A model generated the notes under the pieces. That model had not been told where the DNA came from. It saw nothing but the letters and a program-made list of their open reading frames with translations, and did no database searches. Shown here one piece after another: positions 1 to 7,055 of a DNA stretch of 12,940 nt. A program made the translations under genes and the position numbers. Positions within the stretch are counted from its first letter, which is position 1. Every line of letters begins with the position of its first letter. Source of the DNA: an uncultured Prevotellaceae bacterium (GTDB taxonomy: Bacteria > Bacteroidota > Bacteroidia > Bacteroidales > Bacteroidaceae); assembly GCA_947306845.1 (NCBI GenBank), contig CAMZHP010000066.1, forward strand, positions 1 through 12,940. Reading direction: 5' to 3'.

Positions 1-1170
1 GGTCCCAATCAACCTATAGGCATCGGGCGTGGCATCCATCCGGGACGTGTGGCGTGGATCCATGCCCCGGGGGTTGCTCAATGGGACGGCAAGACAGGCC
101 TTTGGGTGGAGGACCGTTGGAACGATCAGGCAAAGGCGGATAGGATGATACCTGAGGCTGTGATGCAAATGACGGGTGAGACAACTCCCCAAAAGGCATG
201 GAAAGCTTTGTTCAAACATTTCAACAAGACTCACGGACGGGGTAACCGAGGCTATAAACGAGGTGAGATGATTGCTGTGAAACTGAATATGAACAATGCC
301 ATCACTCACCACGACACTATCGAATTGAACTCGTCACCTTGCGTCACTCTCGCACTGGTGCGCTCAATGGTGCACGATGCGGGGGTGCGGCAGCAGGACA
401 TCGTGCTCTGTGAACCCAGCCGTGCCATCACCGACTCTATCTTCAATAAAGTGAGAAGGGAGTTCCCGCAAGTACGCATGATAGACAATATCGGCGGTGA
501 CGGACGCGAGAAGTGCGAGTACTATCCTGAGCAGATTGTTTACAGCACCGACAATGGCAAGATGGCACGGGGATTGGCCAAATGCATCGTCGATGCCGAC
601 TATCTCATCAATTCTGCCCTTCTGAAAACACACTCTGGTCCCGGAGTGACGCTGACAGCCAAGAACTGGTATGGCGCGACGGACATCAACCTGCTCTGGC
701 GACAGAATGCGCACAATAACGTCAGTCAGGACAAACGACATGGGAAACCAGGCTATAAGACTTTCGTGGACTGGATCGCTCATAAGGACATGGGGCAGAA
801 AGCGCTGTTCTATCTGATAGATGGCACTTATGGCTCACGCGATGTCAACGGGGCACCCAACCCCAAGTGGATGAAGGAACCCTTCAACGGCGACTGGGCA
901 TGTTCTCTGATTGTCTCCCAGGACGAACTAGCCTGCGATGCCGTTGCCATGGACATCATCATCGGTGAATGGCCGGAGTTCGGCAGTCTCAACTATTGTG
1001 ATGAGTACTTGCGCGAGGCAGCCAGCATTCCCAATACCCCCAGCGGAACGGTTTATAAGCAGGATGGAAAGCCGCTGACAGCGCCACTCGGGTTGATGGA
1101 GCACTGGAACAACCAAAAAGAGCGAAAATATACGAAAATCGACCTGAAATATAAAAAGATTGAAGATTGA
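1..1170 (+). CDS. DUF362 domain-containing protein, 5'-truncated
   Basis: The reading frame is open from the first base of the window. A GTG at 49 could be taken as a start, but codons 1-48 upstream continue the family pattern (PIGIGRGIHPGRVAWIHAP), so the real start lies before the window and 389 residues are visible. The family signature is clear near bases 595-670: NSALLKTHSGPGVTLTAKNWYG, preceded by a conserved segment with IAVKLNMNN. DUF362 proteins have no settled biochemical role; some relatives carry ferredoxin-type cysteine clusters, but no such cluster is seen here. Many Bacteroidota members are exported, but the N-terminus is missing, so export cannot be judged. The gene ends 23 bases before the likely ATG of the GH2 gene, so the two are probably co-transcribed within a polysaccharide-use locus. 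The domain assignment is good; the function is unknown. Confidence 0.85.
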   Translation, partial: GPNQPIGIGRGIHPGRVAWIHAPGVAQWDGKTGLWVEDRWNDQAKADRMIPEAVMQMTGETTPQKAWKALFKHFNKTHGRGNRGYKRGEMIAVKLNMNNAITHHDTIELNSSPCVTLALVRSMVHDAGVRQQDIVLCEPSRAITDSIFNKVRREFPQVRMIDNIGGDGREKCEYYPEQIVYSTDNGKMARGLAKCIVDADYLINSALLKTHSGPGVTLTAKNWYGATDINLLWRQNAHNNVSQDKRHGKPGYKTFVDWIAHKDMGQKALFYLIDGTYGSRDVNGAPNPKWMKEPFNGDWACSLIVSQDELACDAVAMDIIIGEWPEFGSLNYCDEYLREAASIPNTPSGTVYKQDGKPLTAPLGLMEHWNNQKERKYTKIDLKYKKIED

Positions 1171-1193
1171 AAATTGAGAATAGAAGATTTGTT

Positions 1194-4025
1194 ATGAAGA
1201 TAGTGCGTCTGCTGAGTCTATTCTTTATTGTTTGCCTTTTGTCGTCTGTCGGCGTGGCAGCACAGGATGCTTTTCAAGGTATCCTGCCTGTGACCGACCC
1301 TGCGATGAAGAAATCACTTAATGGTGAGTGGAGCCTGAAAGTGGAGGAGGGCATCACCATCAGCGAAGAGAATGAATTGAATAATAATTTCTGTTCTGTG
1401 CCAACCGAGGATAGTACATGGAAGAAGATTCCTGTACCGGGTTGTTGGGAGGCCTATGGTTTCTGTCAGCCCAAATACGACAGTCCCGACCCTCTGACAG
1501 GGTATTATCGCACCACCTTCTCTGTTCCTGCCGAATGGAAGGGAATGCGTATTGTGCTGAGGTTCGATGGTGTTCTCTACGGCTATGTCCTGTGGGTGAA
1601 TGGCAAAAAGGCTGGCTCATGGTTTTCTGGCTACAACACGGCTTTGTTCGATATCACCGACTGCCTTGTTCCCCACCCATCCAAAGCAAGGAACACGGGG
1701 TGGGGAGAACAGGAACTGGCGATGCGTGTCATCTCGCAGTTTTCGTGTAGTGATTTTGACTACAACGATGACTGGGCACCTAACGGCATCTTCCGCGACG
1801 TAACACTGATGGCAGTACCTGAGACCCATCTCTCGGACCTCACCATCACGACTAAAAACACGGGAGAGGTGAGTGTTGACACGAAGATTGCGAATGCCAA
1901 CAAGCAAATCTCTGTGGTGCATGAAATACTTGACGCACAGGGAAAGGTCGTGGGAAACACCAAAGTGGAACACCCGCATCTGTGGTCGGCAGAAACTCCT
2001 TATCTGTATACACTGCGTACGAGACTGATTCAGAAAAACAAGACCATACAGACCTTTGAGCACAAATTCGGCTTCCGCGAACTCACCATCGACGGCAACA
2101 TCCTCAAACTCAACGGACAGCCCATCAAACTCAGAGGCGTGACAAGCCATGCCACCGATCCCAAGACAGTGAAGGTCATCAGTGAAGAACTGACTCTCAA
2201 GGACATGCGCTTGATGAAAGAGGCCTCGGTCAACTACATCCGCACGTCGCACTATCCCCGCGAACCGCGCTTCTATGAACTGGCTGACTCTCTAGGCTTC
2301 TACATCATCGACGAAGTACCTTTCGGCTATGGCGACAAGAACCTGAGCAGAGAAGATTTCTATCCTGTCTTGCAGAGGCGGGCGCAGGCCACCATCCGCC
2401 GCGACAAGAACCATCCCTCTGTGCTGATATGGAGTCTTGGGAATGAGAACCCGCTGACAGACATCTGCCAAAGACTCGGCGAATATGTGAAACGCGACCT
2501 CGACCCGTCGCGCCCCATCTGCTATCCGCAGGTTGGTTCCTATTTCCGGAGATTCAACTACGACTTCCCCAAAGTGGCCGACATCTATGCCCCGCATTAC
2601 CCCACAACCTCGCAGATAGCCGGATTCTACCAGAATGCCGACCGCCCGGTCATCTTTACCGAATACTGTCACTCACTGGGCATCTCGCTGGAAGACCACG
2701 ACCGACAGTGGGAAATCATCGAGCGCACGCCTTGCATCGCAGGAGGCTCGGTGTGGGAATGGACCGACCAAGGCATGCCTTTCCAGACCCACCTGACCGA
2801 CAGATACGGATATGAGGAAAGAGTGTTCACTTCGCAGGAAGGCGGCTTCGAGATGTATGGCAATAAGGGCACAGACGGTCTGCTGTATGCCGACCGCACA
2901 CCACTGCCCAATTACTATGAACTGCAGCACAACTATGCACAGGCCTTTGTCACCGATAGCATCCTGACTTCCAAGGGAGCCTCGCTGTCCCTGCATGTGG
3001 CCAACCGTTTCGACTTCCTTAACCTCAAGGATAGGGTCACATTCCGCTGGACTTTCACCGAAGACCGTGACACCATCGCCCAAGGTGCCTTCTCACCCTA
3101 CTGCATGCCCCACCAAACAGCCAATTACGAGCTGACACTGCCCCATGAGCCTAGTGCCAACCGCATCTGCTTGCTTCGCCTCGATATCTCCGACACGCAG
3201 GGCAGGACATTCCTGCATCAAGCGATACCCGTCAATCCTACCGACTTGACACCACGGTTGCTTGCCGGACTGCCACAGGAGAATGGCGACCCGATGACTA
3301 TGATGCAGAGCGACATCCTGGTGCGCGCCGGCAGAAAAGCCACGATGGCCGAACGCCTCAAAGTGGGTGACAAACGATTGGAGCGCTATCTGCTTGAACT
3401 CTCTGCCGATGGACGCTCAGCAGGGCCCATCGCCACGGACATACATACGGAAATCAACGGTCCTGCCACACACATCACCTTCACCCTCACACCCGACACC
3501 ACCGATACCTTCTTGTCTGAACTGGGTCTTGCCTTCTTGCTCAATGACAAGATAGACCGTGTGCAATGGATTGGCAAGGGCGTCATGCCTACTTACCCAG
3601 GACGATTCCGAACCGGACAATACGGATTCTGGGCGTTGCACAAGGATGACCTTTATTTCGAGGGTAATAGGATGGGAGTGGATGTTGCATGGCTCACCGA
3701 CAGCGAGGGCAATGGCTTGCTCATTTTCTGTCACCAAGGAAACATCAGTTTTGAACAAACCGACCGAGGCATTGTGGTGAGCTGCAATGCCGCCGTTTCA
3801 GGAGAAGGTCCCAAATTCGCAAGGACAGCCTTCCCTGTCATGGCTAACAAAATAGGCAGCGTGAGCGGCGATTTCTATCTCTGCCGCATCGATGCCAGCC
3901 ACATTCCGGAGTTGTTGCGCTGCCTCTTCACAGCTCCTCAGTCGGTTCCGGCACCCTACCATCCGTTCGAGACACAGTACGACACCTACTTGCTGCGCTA
4001 CGACGACATCATCAGCCGTCAATGA
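1194..4025 (+). CDS. Secreted glycoside hydrolase family 2 protein (beta-galactosidase-like)
   Basis: A 943-residue protein from the ATG at 1194. A TTG at 1167 is also in frame, but it overlaps the upstream stop codon and would add nine polar residues before the signal peptide (MKIVRLLSLFFIVCLLSSVG, cleavage near AAQ-DAF), so the ATG is preferred. Domain order: N-terminal GH2 sugar-binding jelly roll (about residues 30-215, with LNGEWSL, VPGCWEAYG, YYRTTFSVP, NDDWAPNGIFRDV), a short Ig-like domain (to about 300), a TIM barrel (about 310-590, starting LRGVTSHATDP), and a C-terminal beta region resembling the LacZ small-chain domain (YPGRFRTGQYG, then GVDVAWLTDSEGNGLLIF). The likely acid/base is Glu418 in WSLGNEN and the likely nucleophile is Glu490 in IFTEYCHSLG. 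Both match GH2 retaining glycosidases. LacZ has GNESGHG at the first site; here it is GNENPLTD, so galactose specificity is not certain. With GH105 next door, a role in trimming pectic side chains in the periplasm is inferred. Confidence 0.9.
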   Translation: MKIVRLLSLFFIVCLLSSVGVAAQDAFQGILPVTDPAMKKSLNGEWSLKVEEGITISEENELNNNFCSVPTEDSTWKKIPVPGCWEAYGFCQPKYDSPDPLTGYYRTTFSVPAEWKGMRIVLRFDGVLYGYVLWVNGKKAGSWFSGYNTALFDITDCLVPHPSKARNTGWGEQELAMRVISQFSCSDFDYNDDWAPNGIFRDVTLMAVPETHLSDLTITTKNTGEVSVDTKIANANKQISVVHEILDAQGKVVGNTKVEHPHLWSAETPYLYTLRTRLIQKNKTIQTFEHKFGFRELTIDGNILKLNGQPIKLRGVTSHATDPKTVKVISEELTLKDMRLMKEASVNYIRTSHYPREPRFYELADSLGFYIIDEVPFGYGDKNLSREDFYPVLQRRAQATIRRDKNHPSVLIWSLGNENPLTDICQRLGEYVKRDLDPSRPICYPQVGSYFRRFNYDFPKVADIYAPHYPTTSQIAGFYQNADRPVIFTEYCHSLGISLEDHDRQWEIIERTPCIAGGSVWEWTDQGMPFQTHLTDRYGYEERVFTSQEGGFEMYGNKGTDGLLYADRTPLPNYYELQHNYAQAFVTDSILTSKGASLSLHVANRFDFLNLKDRVTFRWTFTEDRDTIAQGAFSPYCMPHQTANYELTLPHEPSANRICLLRLDISDTQGRTFLHQAIPVNPTDLTPRLLAGLPQENGDPMTMMQSDILVRAGRKATMAERLKVGDKRLERYLLELSADGRSAGPIATDIHTEINGPATHITFTLTPDTTDTFLSELGLAFLLNDKIDRVQWIGKGVMPTYPGRFRTGQYGFWALHKDDLYFEGNRMGVDVAWLTDSEGNGLLIFCHQGNISFEQTDRGIVVSCNAAVSGEGPKFARTAFPVMANKIGSVSGDFYLCRIDASHIPELLRCLFTAPQSVPAPYHPFETQYDTYLLRYDDIISRQ

Positions 4026-4122
4026 CCCATCATGAAGGCATCAGACGACTTCATATGCTGATTTCATACAAAAATACCGATAAAATGTACGATAAAACCA
4101 CATGTAAATCACATTTTTCCCA

Positions 4123-4130
4123 TATTTTTG
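4123..4130 (+). promoter_or_regulatory. Candidate -7 promoter element upstream of the GH105 gene
   Basis: TATTTTTG matches the Bacteroidota -7 consensus TAnnTTTG and lies 19 bases before the ATG at 4150. No convincing -33 TTG is seen at the usual distance. The preceding part of the 124-base gap (4026-4122) is AT-rich and has only a weak interrupted inverted repeat (ATGAA 4032-4036 and ATCAG 4040-4044 against CTGAT 4058-4062 and TTCAT 4063-4067). It is too poor to call a terminator for the GH2 gene, so read-through from GH2 is also possible. Confidence 0.4.
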
Positions 4131-4149
4131 CCGTAACAAAAAGGATTCT

Positions 4150-5271
4150 ATGAAAAAAGTCATCTTTCTCATGGCTATGGTCCTGCTCACCACAGGAACC
4201 TCCGCCCAATCAACCAGTGCCAGCGACGTGCTGGCTGCAGCCCAACTTGCCAACAAGTATTTCATGACCAAGTATGCTGACCCCACAGTACCCACCAACG
4301 TCAACCGCATCCGGCCAAGTAGCTTGTGGACACGTGCTGTCTATTATGAGGGACTCATGGCGCTCTATGGCATCGACAGCAACCCTGCATACATCGACTA
4401 CACCGACCGATGGGCCAACTTCCACCAATGGACACCGCGCAACGGCATCAAGACAACCGATGCTGATGATCAATGCTGTGCACAGACCTATCTGGAGCGG
4501 TATATGATGACAAAAGACGCTCGCATGATCACTCATGTGCGTGAGAACCTCGATTTGCAGATGGCCTCTGGAACACTGGGCTACTGGACCTGGATTGACG
4601 CCATCCAGATGGCCATGCCTGTCTACAGCCATTTCTACAAGGCTACCGGCGAGCGGCGCTACCTCGACCATGCAATGAAGATGTACACCTGGAGCCGCGA
4701 CACCTGCGGCGGTGGATTGTTCAACACTGCAGAGGGACTGTGGTGGCGCGATGCCGACTATGTGCCGCCCTACAAAGAGAGCGACGGTCAGAACTGTTAC
4801 TGGAGCCGTGGCAGCGGATGGGTGTATGCTGCCCTGGTGAGGGTGATGAGTGACATCGGTCCGAAGGACAAATACTACAAGCGGCTGAAAAAGGACTTCA
4901 TCCTCATGAGTGAGGCTCTGCTGAAATGCCAGCGTGAAGACGGACTATGGAATCCCTCTCTCGTCTCTCCCGTCACCTACGGAGGCAAGGAACTCACCGG
5001 CACCGCTCTCTTCCTCTATGGCATGAGCTGGGGTATCAATAACAAGATTCTCAAAGCGAAGAAATACCAGGGAGCTTGCGACCGCGCCTGGAACGCGATG
5101 GTGCGCGACTGCCTGCATCCTGACGGATTCTTAGGCTATGTGCAAGGCACTGGCAAAGACCCCTCGGCAGGCCAGCCCGTCACCTACACCAAGGTGCCCG
5201 ATTTCGAGGACTACGGTCTCGGTTGTTTCCTGCTTGGTGCCGCAGAATACTATAAGCTTCTGAAAAAATAA
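4150..5271 (+). CDS. Secreted GH105/GH88-type unsaturated glycuronyl hydrolase
   Basis: A 373-residue protein with a signal peptide (MKKVIFLMAMVLLTTGTSAQ, cleavage near residue 19). It has the alpha/alpha-barrel pattern of GH105/GH88 enzymes, which hydrate the double bond of an unsaturated uronic acid at the non-reducing end and so release it from lyase products such as unsaturated rhamnogalacturonan disaccharide. Visible landmarks: RPSSLWTRAVYYEGLMAL near residue 57, TDADDQCCAQTYLE (Asp104, Asp106, Asp107), TWIDAIQMAMPVYSHFYKAT with Asp150 at the position of the catalytic acid of YteR, then LWWRDADYVPPY and YWSRGSGW (218-224). Length is normal for the family. In YteR a histidine occurs in the segment that here reads LWWRDADY; I see no histidine there, which suggests a subgroup with different substrate contacts. 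It follows the GH2 gene on the same strand and is stopped by the hairpin at 5320-5353. Family call is firm; exact substrate is inferred. Confidence 0.9.
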   Translation: MKKVIFLMAMVLLTTGTSAQSTSASDVLAAAQLANKYFMTKYADPTVPTNVNRIRPSSLWTRAVYYEGLMALYGIDSNPAYIDYTDRWANFHQWTPRNGIKTTDADDQCCAQTYLERYMMTKDARMITHVRENLDLQMASGTLGYWTWIDAIQMAMPVYSHFYKATGERRYLDHAMKMYTWSRDTCGGGLFNTAEGLWWRDADYVPPYKESDGQNCYWSRGSGWVYAALVRVMSDIGPKDKYYKRLKKDFILMSEALLKCQREDGLWNPSLVSPVTYGGKELTGTALFLYGMSWGINNKILKAKKYQGACDRAWNAMVRDCLHPDGFLGYVQGTGKDPSAGQPVTYTKVPDFEDYGLGCFLLGAAEYYKLLKK

Positions 5272-5319
5272 ACAATGAGGACGAACTTTTGCTTTGTCGC
5301 ATAAGAAATCGACATAAAG

Positions 5320-5353
5320 ACAATCCCCTGCCAGAGTGATGGCAGGGGATTGT
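5320..5353. terminator. Bidirectional hairpin terminator between convergent genes
   Basis: A perfect 14-bp inverted repeat: ACAATCCCCTGCCA (5320-5333), a six-base loop GAGTGA, then TGGCAGGGGATTGT (5340-5353). It lies 48 bases after the GH105 stop and 20 bases before the end of the convergent OMP gene at 5374. It can therefore serve both. A long U-tract is absent on either strand; the minus-strand side has a short TCTTTAT run. The stem is strong and the position is typical. Confidence 0.75.
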
Positions 5354-5373
5354 TGATGGGATACGGTATTATC

Positions 5374-5973
5374 TTATTTCAGGGCGAACTTGTAACCGAC
5401 AGTCAGCTGACCGCTTCCATTGATGAAATCTTTGTCTTTCATGACCTTGGTTCTGCCTGCGTTGAGGCGAAGGTCTAGCGTGAGGCCGCCAAAGTCGTAT
5501 GAGATACCTATCGGTGTCCTGAGGTCGAAACTCTTGGCTTCACCAAACATATACTTCGTTCCGGTGAGACTGGCGGGGACATCATATTTCTCGTGCATCT
5601 TGAACGCAGGTTCAATACCCACCTTCAGAGCAAGTCCTTTCCATACGTAGAAATTGGCCATGACAGGGACAGTAATGTAGTCAAGGTTGACTTTCTCCAT
5701 CACATTTAGGTCCTTGATCTTTGTCTTGCCGCCCTCCTGGGAATACATCGCTCCTGCTGAGAGAGCGAACCACTTTGCCATTCTGTATTCGAGTTCGGCA
5801 CCGGCGACCATTCCACCTGCTCTCTCATAGTCGAGATTCTTGTCATCCATAAAAACCACGGAAATGTTACCACCAAATTTGGGCTGAAGGGTAAGAGAAC
5901 CAACCTCACGCTGTGCGGAAACACTCATTGCAACCATCATCATCATTGTTGCAGCCAAAACCATTTTTTTCAT
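5374..5973 (-). CDS. PorT-like outer membrane beta-barrel protein (paralogue A)
   Basis: A 199-residue protein with a signal peptide of about 20 residues (MKKMVLAATMMMMVAMSVSA, cleaved before QRE). The rest alternates short amphipathic strands, with features of the OMP_b-brl_2/PorT-like family: AELEYRMAKWFALSAGAMYSQ, LDYITVPVMANFYVWKGLALKVG, TPIGISYDFGGLTLDLRL and a closing strand GQLTVGYKFALK. This predicts a small eight-stranded barrel in the outer membrane; members of this family mostly have no known role. It is clearly related to the divergent gene at 6335-7003: both have LDY..-P-..ANFYV-.KGLALK-.G, PIGISY and TKV in the same order. A Bacteroidota -7 element (6042-6049) is found about 70 bases upstream of the start. 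The signal peptide has four consecutive Met codons, a short trinucleotide run. Confidence 0.85.
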   Translation of the reverse strand: MKKMVLAATMMMMVAMSVSAQREVGSLTLQPKFGGNISVVFMDDKNLDYERAGGMVAGAELEYRMAKWFALSAGAMYSQEGGKTKIKDLNVMEKVNLDYITVPVMANFYVWKGLALKVGIEPAFKMHEKYDVPASLTGTKYMFGEAKSFDLRTPIGISYDFGGLTLDLRLNAGRTKVMKDKDFINGSGQLTVGYKFALK

Positions 5974-6041
5974 TGTTTTCTTTTTCTTTATTGTTATTAT
6001 TTTGTTATTGTCAATTCTTCATTTTTGTCTGATTGACGGTG

Positions 6042-6049
6042 CAAAGGTA
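6042..6049 (-). promoter_or_regulatory. -7 promoter element for the minus-strand OMP gene
   Basis: Read on the minus strand this is TACCTTTG, an exact match to the TAnnTTTG consensus, in the frequent Bacteroidota context TACCTTTGCAC. It predicts a transcript start near 6035 and a leader of about 60 AT-rich bases before the ATG at 5973. No clear -33 TTG is seen 19-21 bases further upstream. Confidence 0.65.
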
Positions 6050-6100
6050 TGCCCGTTTTTCTCTCCCCGGAATTATTTATCTACTTTTTGGCCTCACTCG

Positions 6101-6160
6101 TTGCGACACACCTACCCCCATTGCGACAGAACGGCAGCATCCGTGCAGAATCTGTCGCAA
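6101..6160. repeat. TTGCGACA repeat cluster, possible operator
   Basis: TTGCGACA occurs at 6101-6108 and again at 6121-6128, exactly 20 bp apart, about two helical turns. The second copy extends to TTGCGACAGA (6121-6130) and has a perfect inverted copy TCTGTCGCAA at 6151-6160. The cluster lies between the two divergent promoters, roughly 65-125 bases upstream of the inferred minus-strand start and 73-132 bases before the plus-strand -7 element. Direct repeats at this spacing and distance fit a LytTR-type or other dimeric regulator, but this is inference. The inverted pair could also form a hairpin in RNA (10-bp stem, 20-base loop). Confidence 0.5.
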
Positions 6161-6232
6161 AAGAGCCATTGGCAAGGTGGCAGGTCGGTGAGTTTTTTTG
6201 CCTCTTATCCATGCTAAATGAAATAATTTAGT

Positions 6233-6240
6233 TACTTTTG
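6233..6240 (+). promoter_or_regulatory. -7 promoter element for the plus-strand OMP gene
   Basis: TACTTTTG matches TAnnTTTG exactly and is followed by CAATC. It predicts transcription starting about 6244-6248 and a leader of about 90 bases before the ATG at 6335. A TTTG at 6197-6200 is too far upstream to be the usual -33 element, so the promoter may be weak or activator-dependent. Confidence 0.6.
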
Positions 6241-6245
6241 CAATC

Positions 6246-6299
6246 GATAACAGCTAATCCTTTTCACAATTGTAGTTGCTGGAACTACAATATGTTATC
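6246..6299 (+). promoter_or_regulatory. Nested inverted repeat in the 5' leader of the OMP gene
   Basis: GATAACA (6246-6252) pairs with TGTTATC (6293-6299), and inside it ATTGTAGTT (6269-6277) pairs perfectly with AACTACAAT (6283-6291) around a five-base loop. The outer stem would start at, or within a few bases of, the inferred transcript 5' end. Such a structure could stabilise the mRNA or tune translation; the inner 9-bp repeat could instead be a DNA operator. No known riboswitch class is recognised. Confidence 0.45.
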
Positions 6300-6334
6300 A
6301 TATTTATTATATAATGTATAAAAGCAAATTGGAA

Positions 6335-7003
6335 ATGAAAAGATTATTTTTTGCAATCGCTTTGTTGGTGACCACATTGAGTGCCAACGCACAGTATGAC
6401 CCAGGCAAATGGTCCATGCAGATTAAGTATGGTTTGGGTGCATCCATGTTCACAGGAATGGAGAACCTCCCTCTTTCAACAGGAAAAGTTGACAGTGAGC
6501 CCAAATTTTCAAAACTCTGGGGACTCGAGTTTGAGTATCAGATCTCGAAAAAGTTGGGCATCGACTTAGGTCTTCTCCGTTCATGGGAAGGTGGTGGATG
6601 GAAGAATTTTACAGAGGACAACGTGAAAATGAAGGACCCTAAGTTCAAACTTGACTACTACCGTTTCCCCATTCTCGCCAATTTCTATGTGGCCAAAGGT
6701 CTTGCACTGAAGACCGGTGTGCAACTGGGCTATATGCTCAATGCCGACTTTGAGGTAAAAACGGATGAAACCATCATTAACCACGATGCGACCCTTACCA
6801 CCACCATCGACATGAAGGATGACTGCAAGAGATTTGATGTAGGCATTCCCATCGGAATCTCATACGAGACCAAGGGCCACTTTGTGTTTGACGCCCGTTT
6901 CGTATATGGTCTGACGAAAGTGAACGATAAGAGCGTCGAAGGAGAGAAAGATTGGAAGAACGCCTCTTTTATTATCTCATTCGGCTATAAGTGTGATCTT
7001 TAA
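6335..7003 (+). CDS. PorT-like outer membrane beta-barrel protein (paralogue B)
   Basis: From the ATG at 6335 the protein has 222 residues. An upstream in-frame ATG at 6314 would add seven residues (MYKSKLE) before the signal peptide; the 6335 start is preferred because MKRLFFAIALLVTTLSANAQ is a complete signal peptide and GGAA precedes the ATG. The mature part shows the same small-barrel pattern as the gene at 5374-5973: LEFEYQISKKLGIDLGLL, LDYYRFPILANFYVAKGLALKTG, VGIPIGISYETKG, GLTKVNDKS and a final strand IISFGYKCDL. It is longer than paralogue A mainly through an insertion of polar residues (TDETIINHDATLTTTID), probably an extracellular loop. It predicts an outer-membrane barrel with no assigned role. 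It has its own promoter and structured leader, and ends 52 bases before the convergent priA stop codon, with no clear terminator in that gap. Confidence 0.85.
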   Translation: MKRLFFAIALLVTTLSANAQYDPGKWSMQIKYGLGASMFTGMENLPLSTGKVDSEPKFSKLWGLEFEYQISKKLGIDLGLLRSWEGGGWKNFTEDNVKMKDPKFKLDYYRFPILANFYVAKGLALKTGVQLGYMLNADFEVKTDETIINHDATLTTTIDMKDDCKRFDVGIPIGISYETKGHFVFDARFVYGLTKVNDKSVEGEKDWKNASFIISFGYKCDL

Positions 7004-7055
7004 TTTCCTCATAGCCATACAGGCATGACAAGGGCCGGACAGCAATGTCTACGAC

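Larger units (their letters stand above)
5974..6334. other. Divergent intergenic region between two OMP paralogues
   Basis: These 361 bases hold no gene that I can support; the small open frames at 6002-6231 have no family features and no start context. The content is, in order: AT-rich leader of the minus-strand gene, its -7 element (6042-6049), the TTGCGACA cluster (6101-6160), the plus-strand -7 element (6233-6240) and the nested inverted repeat (6246-6299) of the plus-strand leader. The layout suggests shared control of the two genes. Confidence 0.6.

Noticed and set aside
1161..1193. AT-rich near-repeat (ATTGAAGATT, AATTGAGAATAGAAGATT) before the GH2 ATG, considered as a regulatory repeat
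   Set aside because: Simple A/G-rich spacer of a kind common before Bacteroidota genes; the copies are too degenerate to call.
1617..2252. A 211-codon minus-strand frame within the GH2 gene
   Set aside because: It overlaps conserved GH2 sequence on the other strand and has no recognisable domain.
1194..5271. Looked for a T9SS C-terminal sorting domain on the GH2 and GH105 enzymes
   Set aside because: Both end directly after their catalytic or family domains, with no extra beta-sandwich of sorting-domain type, so T9SS export of these enzymes is not supported.
6002..6231. Two overlapping plus-strand frames of 60-71 codons in the divergent spacer
   Set aside because: They run across the -7 element of the opposite gene and the TTGCGACA repeats, have no convincing start context and no protein-like pattern.
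7004..7055. Looked for a terminator between the convergent OMP and priA genes
   Set aside because: No inverted repeat of useful length found in the 52 bases.
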